Source of the DNA: Dermanyssus gallinae
Lineage: Eukaryota > Arthropoda > Arachnida > Mesostigmata > Dermanyssidae
DNA length: 64,000 nucleotides
NCBI GenBank assembly: GCA_003439945.1
Contig: QVRM01001782.1
Coordinates: 1,467,501 to 1,531,500, forward strand
Direction of reading: 5' to 3'
The notes below the pieces were generated by a model. The model ran no database searches. It worked only from the letters and a program-made list of their open reading frames with translations, and was not told the origin of the DNA. The position numbers and the translations under genes are program-made. Positions 1 through 11,837 of this stretch are shown here, one piece after another. The first letter of the stretch is position 1; every line of letters begins with the position of its first letter.

Positions 1-1544
1 GAGAACAACGATAGTAATCATGGTTACAACAGCAACAACGTTAAGGCAACACATAAACAACAGTAGCATAATTGTGACAAAAATGCGTAGCATCGTGATT
101 GCGTGGCTGATTTGTACTGCTGTCAATTTGCCAACGGTTACGGCCAAGGACGCTTACAGGAGTCACTTCAGTCATAATAATGTTATAACGTAACGGTAAC
201 AACATTTGAAGATTTTCAACAATTACAGAAACGATATACTACCACGTTTTCTAACACTGTATCTATGTCGACATTTCAGCCTGAGCAATTTCAATGTTGA
301 GGTTGTAGCAACCCTAGCTATACAGTCCGATAGATAGCTGCGCCATCGCACCGTTTTAGATATAAAGACGGGGAAGGTGTGCTGCTCACCGTCCCCGGGC
401 TACACGGTTAATGCCCCGGGAATTTAGCAACCTGGGAGTACCGGGTGGAACGCTTGCTGCCTTAGCTTAATAGGCATTATGAAGGGCGAGTCACCACATG
501 AATGCAGAACGCCGGTCGGGAGGACCATCTGGCTCCGCAGCTGCCCTTCGCAGCGGTGGGGCCCCCCTGCCTTGGAGTGGTCGAGCGTCCCTTAAGGGGT
601 GTGATGTATATTCTGGGGTGTAACGCGGAATCGCGAGGTCATCGCGTCTAACCGGTACGGTGTAGTAGTGTGGTACCCCATACCCCCCGGATTCTCGTTG
701 GGGGAAAGGAGGGGGGTCCGCCGACCTGTCAATTCGAGCTGGCGGGCACTCCCGTAGTTCCGCGCGTATTAAATCGCGGGCGGCGGGAGTGTAAGTATCT
801 CTCTCTTTTGATATAAAGTCTAACCACCATATATAAGACGTGAGCCGTCGTTTTACGCTGTAGGATATTGTCACTTAATAATCCGGATTTCCCGGTTTAC
901 TCGTTTACTTTAGATGTCATCAAGGTTCGACAAATCATCTTGGCTTTTAGCGGGCTGGCATTCTTTATTTGGGAATTATCATCAGCTCCCTGAATCATTC
1001 GTGAAGTAATTGTCGTTGCGTTTCAATATGGATTATGTTGTCTCCGACTATATGCTACATTTGATATATTTGTTTAGTGCAACATTAGAATATTCAAATC
1101 ATCATAGAAGCCATCCAGAGCCTTCTTTATTGAGACGACTGTACTATAAATATCCCGAAGTGTAATATTTGGTCAGCTTCTCTCTCTGTAGGAACACGCA
1201 TAGTATTTATTCAAGCACATTCACTACTACAAAGAGGGCTTTCGCGCCCGTATGAACGTAGACAGACCTCCTATTACGTAATATAGACTCATTGAAACCT
1301 TCCTGTAACAAAGGACATTGATCGCGTCACTACCGCGTCGGCAGTGGTTTATAATGTATCTCGGACGGACTACGCGATCCTCACTTTTCTCGCGCCTCAG
1401 TTTAAAAGACGCGATTTTGTTTAAAAAAGACGCAAAACGTCAAGTTCATTTACTGCCCAAACATTTCATTGTATTCCTTTTGTTATTATCGGTAGCATTG
1501 ATTACGATAGTACGTCTTATTCTAACGGTCGGCTGATTGTTCAG
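1..1544. other. Gprk1 intron, 3' part (upstream exon outside window)
   Basis: No exon resembling the RGS domain or the Gly-rich loop is visible. The only structured part is a block rich in G+C at roughly 340-830 that interrupts otherwise AT-rich DNA. It keeps a 127-codon open frame on the - strand (491-874) without a recognised domain and may be part of a decayed mobile element. Confidence 0.6.
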
Positions 1545-1721
1545 GTGTACGGTTGCCGTAAGGCAGACACGGGCAAGATGTATGCGATGAAGTGCCTCGA
1601 CAAGAAACGCATCAAGATGAAGCAGGGCGAGACACTGGCGCTCAATGAGCGAATCATGCTCTCGCTTGTCTCCACCGGCGAGGACTGCCCGTTTATCGTC
1701 TGCATGACGTATGCCTTCCAG
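1545..1721 (+). CDS. Gprk1: Gprk1 exon A: kinase N-lobe, ATP lysine
   Basis: Encodes 59 residues beginning [16 protein letters not shown], with Lys16 the ATP-anchoring lysine, and running through the alpha-C region (LALNERIML) to MTYAFQ. It is preceded by the acceptor ...ttcag and followed by GTTCGT at 1722. Phase 0 at both ends. The preceding exon carrying the Gly-rich loop was not found in positions 1-1544. Confidence 0.96.
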
Positions 1722-1849
1722 GTTCGTTCATCTGCTTGTTGCTTTTTTTTTGTTGTTATAACCGTTGTTGCGATCGTCGCTGGTATTGTTGTTAGCAAAT
1801 ATAGCTTACCAACCGCGGCATACTGTTCTGCTTTGGAATCTGTTCGCAG

Positions 1850-1963
1850 ACGCCGGACAAGCTGTGCTTCATTCTCGACCTCATGAATGGCGGCGACCTG
1901 CACTACCATCTCTCACAGCACGGAGTTTTTACGGAAAACGAGATGCGCTTTTACGCCGCTGAG
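1850..1963 (+). CDS. Gprk1: Gprk1 exon B: kinase hinge region
   Basis: Encodes 38 residues from [20 protein letters not shown] to RFYAAE, the hinge and alpha-D/alpha-E start of the AGC kinase fold. Acceptor ...ttcgcag ends at 1849 and the donor GTATGA starts at 1964. Phase 0 at both ends. The sequence is close to the invariant GRK2/3 consensus. Confidence 0.96.
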
Positions 1964-2896
<933 letters not shown>

Positions 2897-3052
2897 AAAC
2901 CACACGCTTCGGTCGGCACGCACGGCTATATGGCCCCTGAAGTGTTGTCGAAAGGCACGGCGTATGACTCGTCGGCTGACTGGTTCTCGCTTGGGTGTAT
3001 GCTTTACAAACTCTTGAAAGGACACAGTCCGTTTCGTCAACACAAAACCAAG
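2897..3052 (+). CDS. Gprk1: Gprk1 exon D: activation segment, APE and C-lobe
   Basis: Encodes 52 residues with [17 protein letters not shown] (activation segment and APE motif) and [16 protein letters not shown] (alpha-F). GRK2 lacks an activation-loop phosphosite and so does this segment. Acceptor ...ctctgcag, donor GTTAGT at 3053, phase 0. Confidence 0.97.
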
Positions 3053-3360
3053 GTTAGTAACAGCTTTGAACTTATTTTCAGTCTTAATTGATTGGACAGA
3101 GTATAATTGTCGACGTTATCCTACTGTTTATTATGTACGTACGCACGCCGTATATAGACCAGGACTATATTGAACCTAAATCATTTTTCGTGGCTCTATA
3201 GCTGACGGCTGCATTGCCGCAAGATGTCCAAATAGTTGTCGAGCCTTCTTGATCCTAACGGCTAGCCTTAATTAATAACAGTGATTGGTGCCGGTCTGCT
3301 TAGTGTTTTGAAGGCTTATGGCATGATCAGTGAACACGAACTGAATGTTTGTCGTTGCAG
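3053..3360 (+). other. Gprk1 intron D-E
   Basis: Plain intron with consensus ends. No feature seen. Confidence 0.85.
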
Positions 3361-3481
3361 GATAAACATGAGATCGATCGCATGACTCTGACGATGAATG
3401 TCGAATTGCCGGATAGCTTCTCGCCCGAGCTGCGCCACCTTCTTGACGGCCTGTTGCACCGAGACGTGGACAAGCGATTAG
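3361..3481 (+). CDS. Gprk1: Gprk1 exon E: kinase C-lobe end
   Basis: Encodes [12 protein letters not shown] through [13 protein letters not shown] to RDVDKRLG, the alpha-G to alpha-I part of the C-lobe. It ends in phase 1 with donor GTACGC at 3482, and the split Gly codon is completed by the exon at 4126. Confidence 0.96.
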
Positions 3482-4125
3482 GTACGCCTGCTAACTGCTG
3501 CGACTCGCACATGATTCATGGAGGTTATATCAATATACGTGTAAATGCATACTATAAAGGTCACGTAACATACGTTTTATTTTGTAATATGAGGCAAAGT
3601 ATTGCACTCTAGTTTTCGTGCCAATAAGCGGCGTCGGTCGCCATTGTCCATACGTAGAAGGTCATGAGCTCGCGTCAGATGACACGTCCTAGATTAATAC
3701 GTCTGATGATAAGTTCTAGATTGTTTATGGTGAGGTATTTTAAGACCCGAGAACCTAGTAGTTTATCATCAATCCATTAGAAATTTCAAGCAGGACGGAC
3801 TCAAAGAGAAAGCCTCATATTAGCCTATTGCTTTTACTGACTGGACTGTTAAGTGATATCTTGTTGCTACTTGGGTGGCGGACTTGGGTGTGTACGTGTG
3901 CTTATGCATATATGTATGTTTGCTTCGATATTGCCAATTGATGGAATTGCCGACACTATTGTGTGCTTATGTATACTTGTATGTTTGTTTCGATATTGCC
4001 AATTGATGGATTTGTCAATACTATTTTTGCGTGCGGCGTCGTTGGTATCAACGTGGCGTGCAACGCGACGCGGTTCGTCGGCGGCGATGGACGCGATACA
4101 CCGTGCGATAACGTGCGATACACAG
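3482..4125 (+). other. Gprk1 intron E-F
   Basis: Phase-1 intron. Its only distinctive content is a 65-bp tandem duplication (3896-4025) about 100 bases before the acceptor. Confidence 0.85.
3896..4025. repeat. 65-bp tandem duplication in Gprk1 intron
   Basis: Two adjacent units, 3896-3960 and 3961-4025, both start gtgtgcttatg and share cgatattgccaattgatgga. They differ at a handful of positions, so the duplication is not brand new. Confidence 0.85.
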
Positions 4126-4296
4126 GCTGTCGTGGGCTTGGCGCGGACGAGGTGAAAAGCCACCCGTTCTTCGCTGGGTTAGACTGGCAGCTGGTGTACC
4201 TGCAGAAGTACTCACCTCCGCTGATTCCGCCGCGAGGCGAGGTAAATGCGGCCGATGCCTTCGACATCGGTTCGTTTGATGAAGAAGACACGAAAG
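4126..4296 (+). CDS. Gprk1: Gprk1 exon F: AGC kinase C-terminal extension
   Basis: The acceptor ...gatacacag supplies GC to complete the split Gly codon, giving [18 protein letters not shown], then [20 protein letters not shown] and [12 protein letters not shown]. This is the AGC C-tail with the nucleotide-gate segment. It ends in phase 1 with donor GTACGG at 4297. Confidence 0.96.
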
Positions 4297-5123
4297 GTAC
4301 GGTCTTATTCGACGATCGGTCGATCATTGGTTAACTGGTTGCTTAACCCTGCTTGTTTGGGTTATTTTCATGCTACCTTTCAATCTTTGTTTCTTGGCTT
4401 GTTTCCTCAACGCTTGCATCAAGGGAATTGTTTCTGGATAGCCATCATCGTAGAATACCCGCATCGGCGTACACAGTTACATAAAGCTGCTTACTTAAAA
4501 GTACATGCGTACGGCGTTATTTATAAATGTATATGAGGTCACTTGCGAACTCATCGCAAATAGTAGGTTAAACAGCTCTAAAAGACTTAGGTTTCATAAA
4601 ATGTAAATTCGGTGACTCGTATAATTCACCTCTTAAACATGTCACGTTAAGTTCCTAATAGCCGACGGCTCTTTCATATAATCGTCTACTTTGTGGTTGA
4701 ATGAATATTATTATTAAAGTTTGAACGCAGGCCATAGTCATAAACGAGCTTTTGACTTGACCTGAATAGGCGTAACTCTGCAATTGTGCGCATCTGTTTA
4801 TTTTTGTATTCAATCAGAAGTGATCTATAAAAAATAGGGTAGCTGCATCTAATTTTGTGCACATAATTTTTAATATAGTAGATAGATTCAGCTAGGCTCC
4901 CCATAAATCCGACACTCGACGAGGAAAGAAACTCAAAACATTTGGCCATTTACTAGAACTATCCGCTACTAGGGGTATTGCTGCTTGTTCTACTTGATAA
5001 CTGCCGTGCTGCTTCGATTCGGCTTAATTGAGGAACGTGTTTTATTTGTAATGTGACACATATGCTTATCGCGTGAGAGCTGCAAACTAAAAGATGTTTC
5101 TTGTTGCTGTCAATTTTACTCAG
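4297..5123 (+). other. Gprk1 intron F-G
   Basis: AT-rich 0.8-kb intron. No repeat family, RNA gene or coding segment recognised. Confidence 0.8.
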
Positions 5124-5275
5124 GAATCAAACTGACTGAAGCGGACCAGGAGTTGTACAAAAACTTCCCTGTCGTCATCTCGGAGAGATGGCAACAGGAG
5201 ATTGCTGAGACTGTGTTTGAGAACGTCAACCAGGAGACGGACAAAAAGGAGCTTAAGAACCGAGCCAAGAGCAAG
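5124..5275 (+). CDS. Gprk1: Gprk1 exon G: RGS-homology terminal helix/linker to PH domain
   Basis: Encodes [20 protein letters not shown] and [20 protein letters not shown], the segment that returns to the RGS-homology domain in GRK2 structures, followed by a basic linker. It starts in phase 1 after ...ttactcag and ends in phase 0 with donor GTGAAA, a weaker donor than its neighbours. Confidence 0.95.
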
Positions 5276-6273
5276 GTGAAAGCAACAACGACATCACCAA
5301 TAACACGAGCAATACGACAGCCACCTGTGTCAATAACAAAACAATAACAACTATGCAGCAACTATGTAAAAGTTCTCGGTTTGTGTATAGAAATACTGTT
5401 ATGTTTGGCGCCAAGTTTTTCCAAGGTAATATGCGTGTGTTTATGTTTACCACATGTCAGATTATCACTATGTTAGCTATCGCTCTCAGTATATATAAAT
5501 ATATATATGGTAATAAGCATGCAGCAAAATTCCATATGGTATCTCACCTAGGAATGGGTGTTTTTGTCGGTACTATATCTGATGACGTAACCACACGTTT
5601 GCAACTGCGGATAAGCTACAAAAAATAATTTGTCCGTCACGGCGTATCTTCTACGGACCACTGGAGTGCGGCGGCCGTAGTTTTAGACTCGGTCAACCTA
5701 TTCCAGCCACACAGCTGAAACTTCCCATATCTTAAGCCCGTTTATTCCCAGTTTTGGCTTGCAAGAGGCTACTTATTCCATCACTTAGTTTTTACTGTTA
5801 GTTGCACACAGCGTCCTCATGCGATACTTATATGGGCTATTTCTATCAGAGAAAGATTACTTATTCTGACCTACTAAACGAATTCAGGAGAATAGTTTGA
5901 TTAGTAAAAATGTCAAATTGATTTTTTTATTACTGGTGGCCAATGGCATAGTCTCGCTCTTTAGGACGATGCGACAGTCTCCTAAGTCACCGCCGCTGCC
6001 ATTGGACACGTGGCCGTTAACGACACTTTTGCACCAGATTTGCGATCGGCGGATACACTATGCATTTGAGAGCTTTCTGGTGTACTTATGAACGACGATT
6101 GTCGCACTAACCAAGTAACTTTAGTTCATTTGAAAAGGCACCAAGCCCTAGTCTGGGCAGGCACTGTGATCCACTGTTTCAATTCCTATTGTTGGGCACG
6201 GTGCACTCTTTGTTGCTTACGGCGTTTGACCATCAGAATTAAAAAATATATGAAACGCTCCGACCTAAAACAC

Positions 6274-6315
<42 letters not shown>

Positions 6316-6333
6316 TGCGGGATTGTGTTTTAG
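5276..6333 (+). other. Gprk1 intron G-H
   Basis: About 1.06 kb with no coding evidence. It ends in a (TA)n microsatellite (6282-6313) directly before a short T-rich stretch and the acceptor of exon H. Confidence 0.8.
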
Positions 6334-6430
6334 GTGAAATTCGACGAGGAGAAGGAATCTGACTGTATCGTGCATGGCTACATCAAGAAGCTCGGTGGTC
6401 CTTTCGCGTCAGCCTGGCAGACGAGATACG
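6334..6430 (+). CDS. Gprk1: Gprk1 exon H: PH domain start
   Basis: Encodes [20 protein letters not shown] through ASAWQTRY, strands 1-2 of the PH domain that binds phosphoinositides and G-beta-gamma. The acceptor ...gtgttttag lies about 20 bases after a (TA)n tract (6282-6313). It ends in phase 1 with donor GTAAGG. Confidence 0.95.
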
Positions 6431-6639
6431 GTAAGGCTAGCCGCGTCGCCTATCGGCGCGCACTTTCACCGACGTAGCTATGTCTGAACGCTTTTCTTGA
6501 ATTCCTATTGCCTACAATTTCAGCGCCAGTAATATGCAGGGCCTATAATATCTAAACTGGTAAAATTATGGCCTATTGTACGGTTCACCGAGACAAACTT
6601 TCTTTTTCGTTATTGTTCTTACTCGTTTTTATATTTGGT

Positions 6640-7470
6640 CGTTGGAATTGAAAAGACATCCACTATACAAATTGGACATCGCTCAGTGGGGAAGGAGACT
6701 CATCCTTGGGAGAGTGTGCAGATGGTACCGAACATTTCGAACTGGACACCAAACATCAACGGACAACGAGATTGTGGCTCATGTACAGGCTGCTACTGAA
6801 GAAAACCTGCACATATACATCACTGGAGGAGACTTTGTGATTTGTCACAGGACAAAAAATCTCGCGGGTCTCTCTGTCCCGAGAATTTCTGATTAAAGTC
6901 TTCTTCGTCCAATTTTATTAGTTTTCGAGACTCGTCGCAAGTAGTGAGACTTGGGTATACTTTTTATGACCCTCTAGGAAGTCCCATACTCCTAGTGGTC
7001 AGCCATTGCAGCGCTCCCACCTACAACGTGAACGTCTCCACGATCGTCTGACAAGATGTTGGTCGCCATCTTCTTCACCAGGAGTGAAATTGTGGCGATG
7101 GTCCGACTGGAAGAAGGTGGTACTGTGACGAGCGATTAGTATAGTACAGAATGCCTTGTCAGAGGTGTCCACTGCACTCACCAGGAAGAACTCTAAGGAG
7201 CCTTTTGGATGGCTTCACCATCATGATAATGCACCACCTCCTGTACTGGAAATAGACAAACGGCCTTTGATGATCCGCATCTGGAGTCTGATAAAGCACC
7301 CAGCTAATTCGCCCGACTTGAAACCCTGCGATTTCATCATCTTTCCGAGAAAAAAATAAACCATTGAGAGGAAGGTGTTTCACCGATTCAGGCAAATCGG
7401 TGCTTGAAGCTATTACGGTGGAGCTAGAGGTGTGCTATGATGCAAGGATTCACCGCCTCAAAAATATATA
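6640..7470 (+). mobile_element. Mariner-type transposase remnant (dead), in Gprk1 intron H-I
   Basis: Broken reading frames line up with a mariner transposase in order. A segment near 6760-6810 resembles the N-terminal region (TSTDNEIVAHVQAA). SETWVY near 6944-6961 matches the DETW motif with the first catalytic Asp replaced by Ser. KMLVAIFF near 7052 follows. WLHHHDNAP has the second Asp at 7225-7227, and SPDLKPCDF has the third Asp at 7330-7332. Exactly 34 residues separate the last two Asp, the D34D spacing of mariner proper. Several stops and frameshifts and the lost first Asp make it inactive. No inverted terminal repeats were identified, so the ends are approximate. It shares the orientation of the host gene. 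Confidence 0.85.
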
Positions 7471-7988
7471 AATTTGTTAACCCAGGTCGAAATATAATAC
7501 AATGTCTGTTTTTCTTTGTGTTTATATATCCAAATTTGGCCCTGTGTAATTGAGTATGCCACGACAGTATGAGAGACTGATTACCCAACAGCTGTATCCT
7601 TGCTAGAAAAAGGGAATGGACAACCCGGTCAGAAGGACTCTTCTCATCAGAGTAAATATAGTGAAACGATCTGTTGGCGTTGGACCCCGATATAATGTCA
7701 AACCATGTTAAGGTGAATCTAGGAAGGTAATTTAGGGTGAAGTGACTTTCTCAGGTGTGCGACCAGTACATTGGTATCCACACTCTGAGTAGTAGTAATG
7801 ATACTTTATCTAAATATTTGGTGAATCATCTCCATTTTGTGATCCCGATAGGTGTCAGCGGTTCTATTGAGAACGCAATGTCTCGAAAAAAATTAGGGTT
7901 ATGTTTATTTTTCTACCATGAACTAATTATTTTTCTACCGTTTGGCTACCGTATATATATAATGTGTTGTTTGCTGGATCTTTTGCAG

Positions 7989-8095
7989 GCAAGCTGTACC
8001 CAAACCGGTTAGAGTTGCACAGCGAGTCGGGAAAACCTGAACTTGTATTTATGGACCAGATTGAGGATGTGGCTGCAGACTACGTCACCGTGAAG
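7989..8095 (+). CDS. Gprk1: Gprk1 exon I: PH domain middle
   Basis: Completes the split Gly codon to read [19 protein letters not shown], then [20 protein letters not shown]. The KLYPNRLE stretch is diagnostic of GRK2/3 PH domains. Acceptor ...ttttgcag, donor GTCTGT at 8096, phase 0 at the end. It is separated from exon H by a 1.56-kb intron carrying a mariner remnant. Confidence 0.94.
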
Positions 8096-8326
8096 GTCTG
8101 TTGCTCCATGATATAATCTGTCATATGGCATGTACACAGAGTCGGGACCTCTTTCTCCATATATATTTATTTATATATGGTGTCGCGTCGTATAACAGAG
8201 TAGATATTACACTTAACAATGCACAGCAAGCACATCTGATTCAAAGGATGGTAAAAAAATAATGGTAAATAAAACGTATGTATTTATATCCTCTACCACG
8301 TAGGCAGAAGATCGCATTTTCTGCTT

Positions 8327-8361
<35 letters not shown>

Positions 8362-8823
8362 TTAATTCCTGGTGTATATTCGAACGACAAATCATAATGC
8401 AAAATGTTGACGCCGCAGGCAGTTGTATTGCACTTTTGCTTGATTTATTATAGCTGTCTATTAAGTCGGGCATTCCGTTCCCCTGAGAAGTGAGTCGTAC
8501 AAAACATTTGTCCATTACAGCTCAATTTTCTTATTCCTAAATTAAGTAGTATACCTGAAAATGTATATGATCGTCTTATTTAAAGCAGACAAACCTATCT
8601 CTCTGGTATTTTGTAGATTAAGATCATTTTATTTTTTTTTACCTTAAGACATACCTGCGGCTGCCAAGGAATATATTTTGATTCGGTGTGTGTCTTGCTG
8701 AGACTCAGTTGGCAATTCACGACAAACTTTTGTCACTTCGGCAGCTGGATTACGTCAAATGCATACAGTTTTCTTAGTTATTGGATTTCTCTGATGATAC
8801 GTCTTTCTCTATATGATTCACAG
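8096..8823 (+). other. Gprk1 intron I-J
   Basis: Contains a (TA)n microsatellite at about 8331-8359 and a T-run at 8629-8640. No other feature seen. Confidence 0.8.
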
Positions 8824-8919
8824 GGTGAACAATGCATCGTTTTACGAATGAAAGATCGAACGGAGAAGGAAAAGGACGCACGTATTGTTCTAACTAATCA
8901 AGATGAGATTGGCCTGAAG
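8824..8919 (+). CDS. Gprk1: Gprk1 exon J: PH domain strands 5-7
   Basis: Encodes 32 residues, GEQCIVLRMKDRTEKEKDAR then IVLTNQDEIGLK. Acceptor ...ttcacag and consensus donor GTAAGT at 8920, phase 0 at both ends. Confidence 0.94.
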
Positions 8920-9223
8920 GTAAGTACGTGTCGTCTTACCTGTTATCAGCAAAAAGTAACGGCAGAATAGCCAATCGCCGTAAGCGTCACTTGAAAAACT
9001 GAAAAAAAATTACACCAACGTTATGTGACGCGGAACTCTGAGGACAGAAACCAAGGTCCTACGATTATTGTCAACTTCTACTAACGTATATATATATATA
9101 TATATTTTTTTTTTTATATATATAATTGTCGAAGTAGTATTCAGTAATCGCCTCATTAGTGAAACCACTTGAATCTTCATGTGTACCTATTCTTCTTCTT
9201 GTTTCCTGTCTCTGCTTGTCCAG
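8920..9223 (+). other. Gprk1 intron J-K
   Basis: Contains a compound (TA)n/T11/(TA)n microsatellite at about 9087-9124, roughly 100 bases before the acceptor. Confidence 0.8.
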
Positions 9224-9619
9224 GAATGGCTGATCTCTTTGAAGTCGACCCACAAGAACTCGCTTGAGCTGCTCTCGTCCATGGCGAAGAAGGCCGGCAA
9301 GATTTACGGTACTACGAACGAAGCCAATTCGACAGCTAGCAAAGTTCAGCCGGCAGCGACGCCTACGGGGGGCCCGACGGGGCCGTCGATCGGCGCGGCG
9401 ACCGCAACAGGGGTTGCCCCAGCAGGCGGGGGCGCTTCTACAGCCCCAGGATCAGCGTGTGGGACAACCCCACTATCGGGCAGCGCTGGGGGCGCCTCCC
9501 TTTCGTCGTTGCCTGTGAACGCTCAGCCAGCTATGGGTGGTACCGGGCACGCGGCCATCGCCGTAGGTGCCTCCACGGGCGCCTCCCAGCCGGCGTCTCA
9601 CCGGAATGGCAGTAATTAA
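9224..9619 (+). CDS. Gprk1: Gprk1 exon K: PH C-terminal helix, Gly/Ala-rich tail, stop
   Basis: Begins EWLISLKSTHKNSLELL, the amphipathic PH C-terminal helix that contacts G-beta-gamma (its Trp is conserved), continues SSMAKKAGKIYGTTNEAN, then a tail of about 95 residues rich in Gly, Ala, Ser, Thr and Pro, ending in HRNGSN and a TAA at 9617. The exon is clearly more G+C rich than the flanking introns. The tail makes the protein longer than human GRK2 and is low complexity. A GTAGGT at 9563 inside the exon could serve as an alternative donor (see findings). Confidence 0.94.
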   Translation, partial: EWLISLKSTHKNSLELLSSMAKKAGKIYGTTNEANSTASKVQPAATPTGGPTGPSIGAATATGVAPAGGGASTAPGSACGTTPLSGSAGGASLSSLPVNAQPAMGGTGHAAIAVGASTGASQPASHRNGSN

Positions 9620-10009
9620 CTACTTGTAGTTACCGGTAGGTGGTAGCCTTGACAAATATGCAGTCATAACCTAGTAGTAGCCTCACATTACACATGTTTG
9701 GCTGACAACTTGATTGTTGATTATGACTGGCTTGGCTTCTGGTGCTTATCGTTTCCTACTTGTTTACTGTAATTCTATTTGTGGTCAACAGTACGTGATA
9801 TTAACTCGCATATTATTTGAACGAGTGACAAACAGCGCTTCGCCGAGTTACGAACTCTAGGTGGAGTCGTCGCGAGTACACGAGCAAATAACATTTTTAG
9901 AGCTAACCATGTAGGCCATGATTGGCATTATTGTGAATCCAATACAAAAAGCAAGTGGTTTTTCCTTACTATATATTAATATATATAATGTTTCCTCTTT
10001 GAATTTCAG

Positions 10010-10330
10010 CACCGTAAGAGCCAGCGAGGCCGTCATGCTAAGAGGACGGCGCGTTATTCAAGCCACTCCTCGAATTCTGGGACGACTAGCTTTCATGGAT
10101 GGATGACTCGGCGGCAGCAGATACGACGGCCATCGACGAGGGTACGACAGACGATGATGACCGACTCGTTCGATCACTTTGTGTGCAGTGCTGGCTACGA
10201 GCAGTATCCGGCGAACACTGGCCGAACTAGACGGCGAGCGCAGACCACTCACTCGAAAAGGACACGCCAGCAGAACATGTTGGCGTATAGCATTTTGGCG
10301 TTGCCCGCTGGGGGAGCCGAAGAAACCTAG
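10010..10330 (+). CDS. Candidate alternative terminal exon of Gprk1 (uncertain)
   Basis: A T-rich stretch and acceptor (...tttgaatttcag) end at 10009. From 10010 the frame reads HRKSQRGRHAKRTARYSSHS and stays open for 106 codons to a TAG at 10328. Joined to an internal GTAGGT donor after 9562 in exon K, the phase is 0 and the frame stays open, replacing the last 18 residues with a basic Ser/Arg-rich tail. Against it, the later part becomes Arg/Gln-rich and other frames look equally coding, so this may only be 3' UTR. Confidence 0.25.
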   Translation, partial: HRKSQRGRHAKRTARYSSHSSNSGTTSFHGWMTRRQQIRRPSTRVRQTMMTDSFDHFVCSAGYEQYPANTGRTRRRAQTTHSKRTRQQNMLAYSILALPAGGAEET

Positions 10331-10896
10331 GCAGGTTTGTGTCGGCCCGCCCGACTTCTATAAGGAGAAACCAGCCTCAGCCGCCACCATTTCCGTATTG
10401 GTTGTCTCCATCCTTGGATCAGAGCGTAAACGGGACGTGGGTCTGCAACAGCCACAACAGCACAAAGGAGGAGTCGTCGTGCTTAGTAATCATCTCACCC
10501 TCCACCTGTCCACGAGTTATGGGCATGGCACAGCAGCAGCAACAGCAACAGAAGCGGCAACCGTTTACGACTACCAGCTATTACTACTACTACTCGCATC
10601 GCGGATAAACAAGCGCCGCCCTACCGCTACCACCAACGCAACTACTATTACTACTACGACGACGACGACGAGTCTTACTACAACCCATTGTCGTTCAGTA
10701 CAGCAGCCGCACCACCAATGACCTTCACCACAGATGTAGCAGGGACACATTCAACAGCGATTGAATGAGACGCCGACCACACTAAGGACTAGATATACAT
10801 GTGTGTGTGCAACTAGGGAGACAAAGAGACAAGACCAACAATTGATATCATCAGCAGCGGATCAGTATGCTGGTTACATATACGGTCCAATCGCGC

Positions 10897-10927
<31 letters not shown>

Positions 10928-11837
10928 AACAACAGTAAGCCATGCATACGACTGATGGGGAACAGTTACAAAACAGGTAGTGAAGCGAGATAGATTGAGG
11001 GAGGGAAAGCGTAGGAGAGCATCGCCACGGATGGAGTCGCGAGTGCAAAACAAGCTTTTGAATGGTGGTAGTAGTTTGTTTATTAGTTAGATGTATTCAT
11101 TGATTGATTGATTGCAAAACGACAAAACAAGGCTGCTACCGGATTGACGGTCGTCGTGGTGGTGATGGTGGTGATGAGAATAATATGATGATCATTAGCG
11201 TGAGGACGGTGTATGCGGCGAGTTAGAATACTTAGGCTAATGATCAAGAAGACGTAGTGATGTGTGTCGATCGAAATGATGTGGATAGCTAGAAACTCGT
11301 GCTTAGTGATAGGCCACACTAGTACACGCAAGTCGAATCGAATATGAAACAATTAATTGTGAGTGTGTGTGTGTATGTATGTGTATGTATGTTACCACTT
11401 TGTACATACTAACGTAATGCCAGTAAGAGACTCCAATATAAGTTATGCGGCAAAGGACAAACCATAGACCATTACGATACGGGGCAACAACGGTCACGTG
11501 TCCAGTCGAATGTGACGACGGCGATGTATATTAATTATGATTATTATTACGAATAGTATATGAATCCCCACGGACACACTAAGCACCAAGTTGCAGCGGC
11601 CTCCGCAGCCGCTAAAGCCGCTGCGACAAGTTTAAACAAGGGCTGCACCGACCCGCGATGATCACCACAGCCAAGCATGGTGACATTGGTTATAGATATA
11701 AGCAATGTATATTTATTTGTTTGTTTGTTTATAGCGTCCTTGCACTTGTTTGATAATTATATTTACCGTCTGGGATTACCTCGAAGATGGCAGGTAAATC
11801 TGGGTCAGAAGTTGAAGAAGCGGCTTCTGCCAATCAG

